A stretch of 64,000 nucleotides of DNA from Synechococcus sp. CBW1107 (GCF_015841355.1 NZ_CP064908.1:992001-1056000); one strand, 5' to 3'; positions 1 to 9,004 are shown, counted from the stretch's first letter. Translations and numbers: made by a program. Notes: generated by a model from the sequence alone, not told the origin.

Positions 1-537
1 GATCAGGCGCTGGCGCGGGAGCTGGTGGAGATGAGTCTGGACACGCGGAGCCCCCAGGCCCTGCCGGCCGGGCCGGGGGTCAACCTGATCCGCCTGGACA
101 ACAGCCTGGCCTGTCCCTTCCTGCCGGCGATGGCACCGGCCCTGCTGCGGCCTGCCACAGCCGGCTACCGGACCTGCCTGCTGGATCCCCGTGGCCCCAG
201 CCCCTGGAGCGGGAACGCCGACGCCCCCCTCGCTCTCGAGCGCCTGCCGGATGGGCCGGTGTTCCTGCAGTTGTTCGTGCGCGGCAATCCCTTCCGAGGC
301 AGCGCCGGAGGTGATGAACCCTGGCCCGAGGTGATCCGCCAGCTGCTTGGGGTCCACCGGTTGGCGGGCCTGACCGTGCTGGGCAGTCCGTATCTGTGGG
401 AAGCCCTGGAGCCCCTGCTCCCCAGCGGGATTCCCGCGGGCTACAGCCCCGCCCAGATGCCTCTGGCCCAGGCCGCCCTGCTCACCCGGCTCGGCCTGGC
501 CGTCGGTGACGCCGCCGAAGGAGGCTTCACCGACTGA
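1..537 (+). CDS. GH3-type glycosidase (NagZ-like), C-terminal part only
   Basis: The frame is open to the left edge, so only the last 178 residues are present. The segment looks like the C-terminal accessory region of cyanobacterial family-3 glycosidases (beta-N-acetylhexosaminidase/NagZ type, acting on peptidoglycan-derived muropeptides). It has a central stretch NLIRLDNSLACPFLP, a GNPFRG turn and a GSPYLW motif. The catalytic TIM barrel would lie upstream, outside the window. A GTG at 25 could be mistaken for a start, but coding continues before it. A glycosyltransferase and hemD follow on the same strand. The family call rests on recalled similarity of the tail alone, so it is moderate. 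Confidence 0.5.
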   Translation, partial: DQALARELVEMSLDTRSPQALPAGPGVNLIRLDNSLACPFLPAMAPALLRPATAGYRTCLLDPRGPSPWSGNADAPLALERLPDGPVFLQLFVRGNPFRGSAGGDEPWPEVIRQLLGVHRLAGLTVLGSPYLWEALEPLLPSGIPAGYSPAQMPLAQAALLTRLGLAVGDAAEGGFTD

Positions 538-587
538 ACCGGCTCAGAGCCGGAGACCTGACCTCACGCCCCTAACCTCACGCCCGG

Positions 588-1796
588 ATGCGGGCCGCCG
601 CCGTGCTCAGCCTGTCGATGATCGTGCGCAACGAGGCCCAGCGGCTCGGCCGCTGCCTGGAGTCGGTGGCGGGCTTCGCCGATGAACTGGTGGTGGTGGA
701 CACCGGCTCCAGCGACGGCACGGTGGCCGTGGCCGAACAGCATGGCGCCCGGGTGGAGCGCATCCCCTGGCCCGGGGATTTCGCCCCCGCCCGCAACCAG
801 GCTCTGGAGAGGGTCCGGGGCACCTGGGTGCTGGTGCTGGATGCCGACGAACAGCTGCTGGAGGACGCCAAGGAGCCCCTGCGGGCGTTGATGGCCGATC
901 CCGACACGCTGTTGATCAACCTGCTGCGCCAGGAAGTGGGCGCGCTCCAATCGCCCTACTCCAGTGTCAGCCGTCTGTTCCGGCGTCACCCTCAGATCCG
1001 CTGGAGCCGCCCGTATCACGCGATGGTCGATGACAGCGTCACCGAACTGATGGCCAGGGAGCCCCGCTGGCGGGTGGTGGACTACCCCCACCCGGCGATC
1101 CGCCATGAGGGCTACCGGCCGGAACTGCTCGCCGATGGGCGCAAAGCGCGGCAGCTGCGGCGGGCCATGGAGCAGGAGTTGCGGGACCACCCCGGCAATG
1201 CCTACGCCAGCGCCAAACTCGGCGGCCTCGAGATCAGCGAGGGGCACGTGAAGCGCGGCATCGCCCTGCTCAAGGCCGGGCTGGCCGGCTGCCCCTCCGG
1301 CGCCCACCCGGAGCGGTTCGAATTGCTGCTGCACCTGGCGATGGCCGAGGCCAGCCGCCATCCCTCCAGGGCCGCGGCCCTCTACCGGGAGGCGCTGGCC
1401 GTGCCGCTCGATCCACGGCTCCAGGTGACGGCACGGCTGAACCTGGCGGCTCTGCAGCTCCAGGACGGCGCCACGGCCGAAGCCGCCCAGCTGGCGGAAG
1501 CCGTCACACGCGGAGCCCCCGAACTGGCCCTGGGCTGGTACAACCTCGGCCTGATCCGGCGCCGTCTCGGCGACCTCCGCGGCTCCCTGGAGGCCTATGA
1601 CATCGCCGTGAGCCTGGCTCCCGAGCACGCCGAAACCCACCAGAACCGAGCTGTGGCTCAGCTGCTGGCGGGCGACATCAGCGCTGCCCGCGCCAGTTTT
1701 CGCCAGGCCATCTCCCTGTTGCGGCAGCAGGGCCGCACCAGCGACGCCGAGACCCTGCACCGGCAGGCGGGGGCCATGGTGAGACTGGACGACTGA
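588..1796 (+). CDS. Family 2 glycosyltransferase with C-terminal TPR repeats
   Basis: This 402-aa protein starts with a GT2 fold: SMIVRNE near residue 10, VVVDTGSSDGT at 36-45, and a DAD metal/nucleotide-sugar motif at 85-87. Roughly residues 190-400 are alpha-helical with TPR-like repeats (for example LGWYNLGLIRRRLGDLRGSLEAY without its last residues). The combination is typical of bacterial GT2-TPR proteins that transfer sugars to proteins or surface polymers; donor and acceptor cannot be read from sequence. It has no signal peptide or membrane helix, so it is probably cytoplasmic. It ends by overlapping the ATG of hemD in TGATG, implying translational coupling. Confidence 0.85.
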   Translation: MRAAAVLSLSMIVRNEAQRLGRCLESVAGFADELVVVDTGSSDGTVAVAEQHGARVERIPWPGDFAPARNQALERVRGTWVLVLDADEQLLEDAKEPLRALMADPDTLLINLLRQEVGALQSPYSSVSRLFRRHPQIRWSRPYHAMVDDSVTELMAREPRWRVVDYPHPAIRHEGYRPELLADGRKARQLRRAMEQELRDHPGNAYASAKLGGLEISEGHVKRGIALLKAGLAGCPSGAHPERFELLLHLAMAEASRHPSRAAALYREALAVPLDPRLQVTARLNLAALQLQDGATAEAAQLAEAVTRGAPELALGWYNLGLIRRRLGDLRGSLEAYDIAVSLAPEHAETHQNRAVAQLLAGDISAARASFRQAISLLRQQGRTSDAETLHRQAGAMVRLDD

Positions 1797-2602
1797 TGGA
1801 GGTGGCCGTGCTCTCAGGTCGGGTGGTTGTGGTGACGCGGGCCGAGCGGCAGCTGAGCGAGGCCCGGGCGCTGTTCGAGCGCGCCGGCGCCAGGGTGCTG
1901 GACCTTCCTGCGCTGGTGATCGGTCCTCCCGATGAATGGGGCCCCCTCGATGACGCCCTTGCGGAACTGGACGCCTTCCACTGGCTGGTGTTCTCCAGCG
2001 TCAACGGGGTGGAGGCGGTGGAGCAGAGGTTGCAGCGGGTCGGGAGGAACCTCGGCGATCGCCCCCGCGGCCTCAAGATCGCGGCGGTCGGCCGCAAGAC
2101 CGCCGCCCGCCTGGAGCAACTGGGTGCCCCCGCCGATTTCGTACCGCCCGATTTCGTGGCCGACAGCCTGATCGAGCATTTCCCGGTCTCGGGCTGGGGA
2201 CAACGCCTGCTGCTGCCCAGGGTCCAGAGCGGCGGGCGCACGCTGCTCGCGGAAGCCTTCGCCGAGGCCGGCACGCGAGTGGTGGAAGCGGCCGCCTACG
2301 AGTCCCGCTGTCCGCCCCATCTGCCCCTGGCCACAGCCGCCGCCCTGCGCGACGGGAAGGTGGAGGCCATCACCTTCACCAGCGGCAAGACGGTGCGCCA
2401 CACCGTGCAGCTGCTGGCCCAGGACCTGGGAGAGACCTGGCGCGAACGGCTGGAGTCCGTCGCTCTGGTGTCGATCGGTCCCCAGACCAGCGCCACCTGC
2501 CTGGAGCTGCTGGGACGGGTGGATGCCGAAGCCGACCCCCATGACCTGGAGGGGCTGGTGGCGGCCTGCGGCCGTGCCCTGGGGGGGGAGCCGGGAGCCT
2601 GA
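1796..2602 (+). CDS. hemD: Uroporphyrinogen-III synthase
   Basis: HemD cyclises hydroxymethylbilane to uroporphyrinogen III, the branch point for heme, siroheme, chlorophyll and bilins. The 268-aa product has the weakly conserved but recognisable HemD layout: N-terminal VVVTRAERQLSEARALFE, a first-lobe FSSVNGVEAV, the linker IAAVGRKTAARL, and a second-lobe FTSGKTVRHTVQLL followed by VSIGPQTSATC. Length is normal for the family. The ATG overlaps the stop of the upstream glycosyltransferase. The gene is convergent with the lipoprotein at 2657-3250, with a 54-bp gap and no clear terminator. Confidence 0.9.
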   Translation: MEVAVLSGRVVVVTRAERQLSEARALFERAGARVLDLPALVIGPPDEWGPLDDALAELDAFHWLVFSSVNGVEAVEQRLQRVGRNLGDRPRGLKIAAVGRKTAARLEQLGAPADFVPPDFVADSLIEHFPVSGWGQRLLLPRVQSGGRTLLAEAFAEAGTRVVEAAAYESRCPPHLPLATAAALRDGKVEAITFTSGKTVRHTVQLLAQDLGETWRERLESVALVSIGPQTSATCLELLGRVDAEADPHDLEGLVAACGRALGGEPGA

Positions 2603-2656
2603 ATCCCCCCGGACCCTGCTCCGCCCGTGGCCTCACACCAACCCGGAAGAGCCCCT

Positions 2657-3250
2657 TCAGAGCTCGGCGATCACCACCTGGCCCCTGGCTTTGCTCTGAC
2701 GACTCACGAGGGTCAGACGGCCACGCAGCACATCGATCGAGGCCACACCCCAGGCCTCTGGCAGAAGGTCGGTGGTGCGGCCACCGACATCGCCCACGGC
2801 CAGAGAGCCGCTCTGACTGCCGAACTGGACGAGAGCCATGGGGCGGCTGCCGCTGCTGATCACCCCCTGGAAGCGGAAGCCCTCGGGCAGGGACAGCGGA
2901 GGTGGCACAGCGGTGGGCCTGGGCCCGCCGGCGTCCCGGCTGACCCTGGTGACCGCCAGCGGCGCAAAGGGGTCGATCCGGCCCGGGGGCATCGCCGCCT
3001 CCACCTGCTGGACCGTGGGGAGCGGGGTGAAGCCTGCCTGGGCGACACCGGTCGACGCCGGAGCGGGTGGGCTTGCCGGGGCTGGGGCTCCTCCTGATGG
3101 AGCAGGGCCCGAAGGGGGGACGGCGCCTGTGTCGGCCGGGGGTGTGCCTCCGCAGCCACCAAGGCCGGCGAGCAGCAGCGGCAGCAGGGCATGGCCCAAT
3201 CCACCTCGAGCCCTGGACAGACCGGGGTGATGCTGCTCAGGGCTGGCCAT
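2657..3250 (-). CDS. Predicted lipoprotein with a proline-rich linker
   Basis: The 197-aa reading starts at ATG 3250, seven bases after a GGAG, and overlaps the preceding gene's stop by 14 bp. An upstream in-frame ATG at 3256 is also possible. The N terminus is a basic stretch, then a hydrophobic run ending LLAGLGGC, a plausible lipobox, followed by a Pro/Ala/Gly-rich linker of about 60 residues. The C-terminal ~100 residues (DPFAPL onward, then FRFQGVISSG, SLAVGDVGG, VASIDVLRGRLTLV) read as a small beta domain. The DPFAPL-plus-beta pattern recalls PilP of type IV pili, but this is only a suggestion. It sits in a run with the SRPBCC gene and zds. Confidence 0.65.
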   Translation of the reverse strand: MASPEQHHPGLSRARGGLGHALLPLLLAGLGGCGGTPPADTGAVPPSGPAPSGGAPAPASPPAPASTGVAQAGFTPLPTVQQVEAAMPPGRIDPFAPLAVTRVSRDAGGPRPTAVPPPLSLPEGFRFQGVISSGSRPMALVQFGSQSGSLAVGDVGGRTTDLLPEAWGVASIDVLRGRLTLVSRQSKARGQVVIAEL

Positions 3251-3683
3251 GCTCATGCTCCACAAGGTCCCGGAAGCGATCCAGGTTGGCCTGGAGTTCG
3301 CGTGTGACGATGCCTCCAAGGATGCTTGGTTCCATCAGAGGTGCAAGGACTCCCGGCAGCTCATAGCTCACGGTCAGCCTGACAACCGTCAGCTGATCGG
3401 ACTGGGGATAGAAGCGCACGGCTCCCTTGGTGGGCAGGCCCCCGACCGATTCCCAGTGCAGCTGCTGGGCTTCGATCCGGTGGGAGATGCGGGCCTTCCA
3501 GTGGAAGCGGAATCCCTGGGCCGCCAGGGTCCAGTCGGTGAGGTCGGGATCGTCGAGGGTGACCACCGATTCGATCCAGCGCATCCAGCGCGGCATCGCC
3601 TCCAGATCGCTCCAGACCTCCCAGACCTTCTCCACCGGAGCCTTGATCTCCGTGGTCACACTGTGCTCGAGCCAACGTCCCAT
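3237..3683 (-). CDS. SRPBCC (START/cyclase-like) family protein
   Basis: The 148-aa protein opens with a typical SRPBCC N-terminal strand and helix (VTTEIKAPVEKVWEVWSDLE), continues with MPRWMRWIESV, and ends in a long amphipathic C-terminal helix (ILGGIVTRELQANLDRFRDL). The family forms a helix-grip pocket that binds hydrophobic ligands such as polyketides or lipids. Members like this commonly sit next to zds in cyanobacteria. Only 5 bp separate it from the zds stop, so the two are very likely co-transcribed. A role in carotenoid or lipid handling is an inference from position; no catalytic residue is evident. Confidence 0.8.
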   Translation of the reverse strand: MGRWLEHSVTTEIKAPVEKVWEVWSDLEAMPRWMRWIESVVTLDDPDLTDWTLAAQGFRFHWKARISHRIEAQQLHWESVGGLPTKGAVRFYPQSDQLTVVRLTVSYELPGVLAPLMEPSILGGIVTRELQANLDRFRDLVEHEHGQP

Positions 3684-3688
3684 GCTGA

Positions 3689-5173
3689 TCAGGCCACGGC
3701 GGCGACAGAGGCCAGCCGCACAGGCTGATCCAGGATGGCGGCAGCCGCCAGTCGACCGCTCATGGTGGCCCCCTCCATCGAATCGATGTAGTCCTGGCGC
3801 GTGTAGCTGCCGGCCAGGAAGAAATTGCCCACCGGCGTGCGCTGCTCCGGACGGAAGGGTTCCATGCCGGGGGCCTCGCGATACAACGACTGAGCCAGTT
3901 TGACCACGTTGCTCCAGATCAGGTTGAGTCCGCGGGCCGAGGGGAACAGCTCACGCACCTGGGCGTCCACCAGGGCGGCGATCTCGTCGTTCCGGCGTGG
4001 AATCCAGGGATCGCCTGGGGTGAGCACGCACTGCAGGAGGGACCCCTCCCCCTCGCGCCGATAGTCGGCCGGGCTGGCCAGAGCCAGATCGGCGAAACAG
4101 CTGAAATCGGCATCAGCGGTGTACAGGAGGTTGTCCAGTCCACTCGCCGTGGTGAGATCGCGGCGGGCGGCGGCGTGAGCCTCGCCCTCCCCCAGCTCGG
4201 TCACCCAGCCGTCGTACCGCAACTGCACCGTGGCCACCGGCACCGCTTCGAGGCGGTAGATGTTCTCGAACTGGGCATAACGACGCCAGGAGGGCGGCAG
4301 CAGCCGCTGGATTCCGGGCACGTCACAGGCCGCCAGATAGGCGTCGGCCTCGACGCAGATCTCGCCATCAGGGGTCCCCAGCCTCAGGCCCGTGACCAGT
4401 GGCGCTGCCTCCGGTCCAGCGCCCTCCTCGAAGCAGACCTCACTGACCCTGTGGCGCAGGTGAAGCCTCCCCCCGCGGGCTTCGATGTAGTCGAGGATGG
4501 GCTGGTGCAGCCAGCGGTGCGGCGAGCCCTTGAGCAGATTGAGCTTGGAGGCCTCGGTCTTGGAGGCGAACATCATGAAGATCGTGAGCATGCAGCGAGC
4601 CGAGATGGCCTCGCAATCGATGAAGCCCAGGGCATAGGCGATCGGATCCCACATCCTCTCCACGCTGCGGGAACTGCCGCCGTGGCTGAGGAACCAGTCG
4701 CGAAAACTGATGCGGTCGAGGGAGCGGATCACGGCCATCGCGCCCTCGTAGTCCACCAGACCACGCACGATCGGGCTGGTGCCCAGGGCCAGGGCATTGC
4801 GCAGCTTGTCGATCCAGTCGAGCTGCGGGGTGGTGAAGAAGGCTTTTAGTCCGTTGAAGGGGGCGCCGATCGGGAAGCGGAAGTCCAGTTCGCGCAGGTC
4901 CCCGCCCCTGTTCACGAACAGATGGGTGTGCTGCTTGGGCAGGAGGTTGCCGAAGGCTCCAACCTTGCGCATCAGCGCAAACAGATTGGCGTAGTTGAAG
5001 AAGAAAACGTGCAGGCCCATCTCGATGTGGTTTCCGCCGTCATCGACCCAGCTGCCGACCTTGCCACCCACGAACGGACGGGATTCATAGAGGTCAACCT
5101 GGTGGCCGTCATCACAGAGATCTACCGCGGCTGCCAGACCGGCCAGACCAGCTCCCACGATGGCGACGCGCAC
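3689..5173 (-). CDS. zds: Zeta-carotene desaturase (CrtQ/ZDS)
   Basis: The enzyme converts 9,9'-di-cis-zeta-carotene through neurosporene to poly-cis-lycopene, passing electrons to quinone at the membrane. The 494-aa product has a Rossmann FAD motif at its start (VGAGLAGL, residues 6-13), the [13 protein letters not shown] segment, GLHVFFFNY, and the C-terminal [18 protein letters not shown] motif of plant-type desaturases. It differs from the window's second desaturase (39111-40505) by the ZDS-specific [13 protein letters not shown] region. It starts divergently from the HesB-like gene with 123 bp between them, which should hold both promoters. It is followed closely by the SRPBCC gene. Confidence 0.95.
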   Translation of the reverse strand: MRVAIVGAGLAGLAAAVDLCDDGHQVDLYESRPFVGGKVGSWVDDGGNHIEMGLHVFFFNYANLFALMRKVGAFGNLLPKQHTHLFVNRGGDLRELDFRFPIGAPFNGLKAFFTTPQLDWIDKLRNALALGTSPIVRGLVDYEGAMAVIRSLDRISFRDWFLSHGGSSRSVERMWDPIAYALGFIDCEAISARCMLTIFMMFASKTEASKLNLLKGSPHRWLHQPILDYIEARGGRLHLRHRVSEVCFEEGAGPEAAPLVTGLRLGTPDGEICVEADAYLAACDVPGIQRLLPPSWRRYAQFENIYRLEAVPVATVQLRYDGWVTELGEGEAHAAARRDLTTASGLDNLLYTADADFSCFADLALASPADYRREGEGSLLQCVLTPGDPWIPRRNDEIAALVDAQVRELFPSARGLNLIWSNVVKLAQSLYREAPGMEPFRPEQRTPVGNFFLAGSYTRQDYIDSMEGATMSGRLAAAAILDQPVRLASVAAVA

Positions 5174-5296
5174 CCTGTGTCTCCCTGAAGTGCGGCAACT
5201 CTATGGAGCCGTCTCTGGCGGCGGTGGAACACCAGAGTTCGGAAGGCCTCCATAGAGTGTCTCAACATCCCGTTCCCCCTGTCGCAGGCGTCGCCC

Positions 5297-5740
5297 ATGA
5301 GCAGTCCCAGCACCGATGCCCCCTCCGCGGTCCAGGAGGCAGCCACCCCGGCGGTTGTCGGCCCACAGGCGGCCACCCACACCGGTAAGGACGGCAAGGG
5401 CATCCGCATCACCGAACCAGCCATGAAGCAGCTGGCCGCCCTGATGCAGCAGCAGGGCAACGACAAGCTTCTGAGGGTGGGTGTGCGCTCCGGTGGCTGC
5501 AGCGGCATGAGCTACACCATGGATTTCATCGACAGCGACGCGATCCGCGCCGACGATGAGCTGTACGTCTATGAGCCCGACGGTGCCCCCAGCTTCCGGG
5601 TGGTGAGCGATCCCAAGAGCCTGCTGTACATTTACGGCATGCAGTTGGATTTCAGCTCCGCCCTGATCGGTGGCGGCTTCAACTTCACCAACCCCAATGC
5701 CAGCCAGACCTGCGGCTGCGGCAGCTCCTTCGCCGTCTGA
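5297..5740 (+). CDS. A-type iron-sulfur carrier (HesB/IscA/SufA family)
   Basis: The 147-aa product carries the A-type carrier fold, with ligand cysteines C68 (SGGCSGMSY) and C139/C141 (TCGCGSSF). It probably delivers or stores Fe-S clusters for apo-proteins such as photosystem I and NDH-1 subunits. The first ~35 residues are an Ala/Pro/Ser-rich extension before the conserved IRITEPAMKQL; such extensions are common in cyanobacterial members. A small TPR protein follows 59 bp downstream on the same strand. Confidence 0.92.
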   Translation: MSSPSTDAPSAVQEAATPAVVGPQAATHTGKDGKGIRITEPAMKQLAALMQQQGNDKLLRVGVRSGGCSGMSYTMDFIDSDAIRADDELYVYEPDGAPSFRVVSDPKSLLYIYGMQLDFSSALIGGGFNFTNPNASQTCGCGSSFAV

Positions 5741-5799
5741 TCCGCCGCTGGCCGGGCCGCCAACGTGGGAATCTGGGTGTCCCTGAGCTGCCGCAGCCG

Positions 5800-6228
5800 A
5801 TGACGGCCACCACAAAGTCCGCCGAATCCCTCTTCGATCAGGCCATCAGCCGCTATCAGCAGGGGGCTGCAGCCGCTGACGTCATCGACGACTTCCTGAC
5901 GATCACGGCCCAGGCCCCCCGTCTCTCCGCCGCCTGGACCTGTCTGGCCTGGCTGCAGCTGCTCGAGGACCAGCCCGAACCGGCACTGCGCTCGGCGCGG
6001 ATGGCGGTCAAGCTCAACCCACAGGATCCCCAGTCGCGCGTGAACCTCTGCCTGGCCATGCTCGAGTCGGGGGCTAAAGGAGTCCGTGAGCACATCGATC
6101 TGGTGCTGCGCATCACGGCCGTGTCACCGGAGCTGGCCAAGGACTTGAACGAATCGATCGCCGATGGGCTCAGCCGGCGCCCGGGCTGGGAGTCCCTGGA
6201 GAAAGTCAAAGCCTGGCTCCAGGGTTGA
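5800..6228 (+). CDS. Small TPR-repeat protein
   Basis: The 142-aa soluble protein is almost entirely helical. It has two or three degenerate TPRs (LSAAWTCLAWLQLLEDQPEPA, then RSARMAVKLNPQDPQSRVN) and a C-terminal WESLEKVKAWLQG. TPRs mediate protein contacts; no catalytic motif is present. Proteins of this kind recur between the HesB-like gene and the LpxB-like gene in related picocyanobacteria, but no function is known to me. The stop codon lies just before the LpxB-like gene, suggesting an operon. Confidence 0.75.
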   Translation: MTATTKSAESLFDQAISRYQQGAAAADVIDDFLTITAQAPRLSAAWTCLAWLQLLEDQPEPALRSARMAVKLNPQDPQSRVNLCLAMLESGAKGVREHIDLVLRITAVSPELAKDLNESIADGLSRRPGWESLEKVKAWLQG

Positions 6229-6245
6229 TCCCTGGATCCATCCCC

Positions 6246-7472
6246 ATGGGCGATCCCAGCCGGCGCCTGCTCCTGCTCAGCAATGGCCACGGGGAAGACC
6301 TCAGCGGCAGCCTGATCGGGCAGGAATTGCAGCAGCTGGGACTGGAGGTCGTGGCCCTGCCGCTGGTCGGTCATGGCGGTGCCTACCGCCAGGCAGGACT
6401 GCCTGTGCTGGGGCGCACCCGGGAATTCAGCACCGGCGGCCTGGGCTACACCAGCTTCGGCGGTCGCCTGACTGAACTGGTCCAGGGCCAGGCCACCTAC
6501 CTGCTGAGTCAGCTGGTGCTGTTCTTCAGGGAAGCGCGGCACTGCGCAGCGGTGGTGGTGGTCGGGGATGTGATCCCCGTTCTCGCAGCCTGGTGCAGCC
6601 GCCGGCCGGTGATCACCTACCTGGTGGCCTACTCGAGCCACTACGAAGGCCGCCTGCGCCTGCCCTGGCCCTGCGGGAGCTGCCTGCGCAGCGGCCGCTT
6701 CCTGCGGGTGTTCAGCCGCGACGCCTTCACGGCCGCGGACCTCAGCCACCAGCTCGGGCGGCCTGTGGATTTTCTCGGCAACCCCTTCCTCGACCGGGTC
6801 CTGGAGGGCACACCTCCCCTCGACAGACAGGAGGCCGGATCGCCCATCCCACGGCTGGGGTTACTGCCTGGCAGCCGCCTGCCCGAGGCCCTGCGCAACT
6901 TCGAGTTGATGTTGCAGGTGCTCACCCGCCTGCCCGCGGACCTGCAGACCAGCAGCGGCCTGCACCTGGACGCTGCCCTGGTGGGGGCCATCGATGCGGC
7001 GACGGTGGCCAGGATCAGCCGCCCCCTGGGCTGGCACCTGGAGCCGGAGGGACGTCTGCTCCGTGGGCAGCTGGAGCTGAGGCTGCACTGGGGGAAGTTC
7101 CCGGCTGTGGTTCAGCAGGCCGACCTGCTGCTGGCCATGACCGGTACGGCCACGGAACAGGCGGTGGGCCTGGGGAAACCCGTGGTTCAGCTGGCAGGGG
7201 GTGGCCCGCAGTTCAGCCCCAATTTCGCCGAAGCCCAACGGCGCCTGCTCGGGCCCTCACTGTTCAGCGCCGAGGGGGAACCTGGCTCGGAGCGCAGCCT
7301 GGCTGGCACCGCCGAGCTGGTGGGCGAGGTGCTGCGCCAGCTGCGGCACACCGATCTGGGGGAGCGTTGCCGGCACAACGGCCTGGAGCGCATCGGTGGT
7401 CCCGGCGGGGCCGCCAGGATGGCCGGGCAGATCCTGCAGGCCCTCGATGAACCCTCAGTCCCGCTCCAGTGA
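6246..7472 (+). CDS. LpxB-like (lipid-A-disaccharide synthase-related) protein
   Basis: This 408-aa protein belongs to the cyanobacterial and plastid LpxB-related group (recalled as TIGR03492). It has an N-terminal LLLLSNGHGED, a central VVVVGDVIPVLAAW, FLGNPFLDR, the LGLLPGSRLPEA motif, and a C-terminal sugar-nucleotide half with LLAMTGTATEQAVGLGKP. Related GT-B enzymes join UDP-sugars to lipids, but the exact substrate of this group is not established. ATG 6246 was chosen; a TTG at 6225 overlapping the upstream stop is possible. Its 3' end overlaps the next small membrane gene by 26 bp. Confidence 0.82.
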   Translation: MGDPSRRLLLLSNGHGEDLSGSLIGQELQQLGLEVVALPLVGHGGAYRQAGLPVLGRTREFSTGGLGYTSFGGRLTELVQGQATYLLSQLVLFFREARHCAAVVVVGDVIPVLAAWCSRRPVITYLVAYSSHYEGRLRLPWPCGSCLRSGRFLRVFSRDAFTAADLSHQLGRPVDFLGNPFLDRVLEGTPPLDRQEAGSPIPRLGLLPGSRLPEALRNFELMLQVLTRLPADLQTSSGLHLDAALVGAIDAATVARISRPLGWHLEPEGRLLRGQLELRLHWGKFPAVVQQADLLLAMTGTATEQAVGLGKPVVQLAGGGPQFSPNFAEAQRRLLGPSLFSAEGEPGSERSLAGTAELVGEVLRQLRHTDLGERCRHNGLERIGGPGGAARMAGQILQALDEPSVPLQ

Positions 7473-7752
7473 AGCCGGCGGCACGGAAGCTCTGGCACCA
7501 CGGCTGAAGCGCTGGATCGACACCGTGCTGGTGATCGATGTCTTCCTGGTGATCGCGGGGGCGATCTGGTTCGCCCTGGCGGTGGCCCTGCACAGCCAGC
7601 ATGTGGAGGCTCCGCTGCAGCTGCTGCAGCGGCTCTGGGACCCCCTGTTCACACCGGCGATCGGCCTGCTGATGGCGGCGGCCCTGGTCAGTGGACTGCT
7701 GGGCTGGTGGCAGCGGCAAGGGCTGAGTCGAGATCGGGATAGCGGAACGTGA
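7447..7752 (+). CDS. Small membrane protein, two predicted helices
   Basis: ATG 7447 lies inside the end of the LpxB-like gene, and the 101-aa product has two clear hydrophobic segments (about residues 27-48 and 69-87) separated by a short amphipathic stretch. It ends in a charged tail. No family was recognised. Overlap with the preceding gene suggests coupled translation and perhaps a role in the same envelope-lipid function. Its last 65 bp overlap, in antisense, the 3' end of the SDR gene. The coding case rests on the membrane-protein character and the position. Confidence 0.6.
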   Translation: MNPQSRSSEAGGTEALAPRLKRWIDTVLVIDVFLVIAGAIWFALAVALHSQHVEAPLQLLQRLWDPLFTPAIGLLMAAALVSGLLGWWQRQGLSRDRDSGT

Positions 7753-8638
7753 AGCCCTGGGACTCCAGCCGCTCGGAGACCACCTGCTGGCCTTCCAGCA
7801 CCACCGCAGCTCCATCCCCGAGCATCAGCTGCAGCACCGGTGCGGGTACCGGCAACAGGCTGGGACGCTTCAGCACCCGGCCGAGGGCAGTCGCAAACCG
7901 GTCCATGCGCACGGCCTCAGGGGCCACGGCGTTGTACACGCCCTCGTAGGCCGGTGTTTCGAGAGCGGTGGCGATCAGCGCGCAGAGGTCGCTGCGCTGA
8001 ATCCAGCTCATCCACTGGCGGCCGGAGCCGATCGGACCGCCCAGGCCGGCGCGGAACACGGGCAGCATCTTGCCGAGGGCTCCCCCATCGGGGCCGAGCA
8101 CGATGCCGATCCGCAGCTTCACCACCCGGCAGTCGGCAGGAGCCTGATCAGCAGCCGCCTCCCAGTCGCGACAGAGCTGACCGAGGAGATCAGGGGCCGC
8201 CGGGCTGGATTCACTGAACCGGGCCTCCTCGCTGCTTCCGTAGTAGCCCACGGCGGAACCGCTCACCAGCACACGGCCGGGCCTGGGATGGGCCTGGAGC
8301 GCCTCCACCAGACGCGTCGTACTTCCGAGGCGGCTGTCGATCAGCCTGCGCCGCTGCTCCTCGCTCCAGCGCTTCTCCGCGATCGGCTCCCCGGCCAGAT
8401 TCACCACCCCCTCCGCCTCGGCAACGGCAGCGATCAGAGCAGGCTCCTGCCAGGAGGCCGCCTGGGCCGGATCCGCCTGGATTCGTCGCAGGTCCGGATG
8501 CTCCAGCCCCGCCAGGGGGTGGCTCTGGCGGCTCACCACCACCAGCTGATGCCCCCGAGTGAGCAGGAGAGGCACCAGCTCACGCCCCACGAACCCCGTA
8601 CATCCCAGCAGCAGCAGTCTCACGGGCCCATGCAGCAC
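7688..8638 (-). CDS. SDR-family NAD(P)-dependent epimerase, TIGR01777 type
   Basis: The 316-aa protein opens with a Rossmann nucleotide site (LLLGCTGFVGREL). It has VVNLAGEPIAEKRW, SAVGYYGSS, and the C-terminal domain typical of the YfcH/TIGR01777 group (YNAVAPEAVRMDRFATALGRVL, with LPVPAPVLQLMLGDGAAVVLEGQ). These proteins resemble nucleotide-sugar epimerases, but their substrate is unknown; some homologues affect cell division or plastid processes. It is transcribed away from ndhO with a 78-bp gap, and is convergent with the small membrane gene, overlapping it by 65 bp. Confidence 0.88.
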   Translation of the reverse strand: MLHGPVRLLLLGCTGFVGRELVPLLLTRGHQLVVVSRQSHPLAGLEHPDLRRIQADPAQAASWQEPALIAAVAEAEGVVNLAGEPIAEKRWSEEQRRRLIDSRLGSTTRLVEALQAHPRPGRVLVSGSAVGYYGSSEEARFSESSPAAPDLLGQLCRDWEAAADQAPADCRVVKLRIGIVLGPDGGALGKMLPVFRAGLGGPIGSGRQWMSWIQRSDLCALIATALETPAYEGVYNAVAPEAVRMDRFATALGRVLKRPSLLPVPAPVLQLMLGDGAAVVLEGQQVVSERLESQGFTFRYPDLDSALAAATSPAVH

Positions 8639-8716
8639 ACACCACAGCCGAGGCTAGGGGGCACCCCAGGCCGCCCGGGCCGACTTAGCGTGGTCCCTGA
8701 GCAGTGTCGACCGTCC

Positions 8717-8965
8717 ATGGCCCAGACCCCAACGGATGCCATCGCCCCCAAGGCCACTCCCATCAAGAAAGGCACCCTGGTGAAGGTCAGCAGGAGCGCC
8801 TACATGGGCAGTCTGGAAGCAGCCGCCAGCGATCCCACTCCCCCCGACTACCTGTTCGAAGGACCCGGCGAAGTGCTGGCCCTCAACGGTGACTACGCCC
8901 AGTTGCGCTGGAGCCTGCCGGTTCCGGACGTGTGGCTGCGGCTCGATCAGCTCGAGGCCTGCTGA
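8717..8965 (+). CDS. ndhO: NDH-1 subunit O
   Basis: The 82-aa protein matches NdhO, a peripheral stromal-side subunit unique to oxygenic-phototroph NDH-1. Recognisable segments are KKGTLVKVSRSAYMGSLEAAASD, shortened here to its start and end for description, and the C-terminal LRWSLPVPDVWLRLDQLE. NdhO helps control cyclic electron flow around photosystem I. The start at 8717 fits the compact family length. It is divergent from the SDR gene and convergent with the J-domain gene, 39 bp away. Confidence 0.93.
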   Translation: MAQTPTDAIAPKATPIKKGTLVKVSRSAYMGSLEAAASDPTPPDYLFEGPGEVLALNGDYAQLRWSLPVPDVWLRLDQLEAC

Positions 8966-9004
8966 CGGCTGATCCATTCATCCCGGGCCCCCGTCCGTCC
9001 GGCC

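Noticed and set aside
564-1760. A 398-codon minus-strand frame opposite the GT2 gene
   Set aside because: The plus strand holds a full GT2-TPR protein; the minus frame is a composition artefact.
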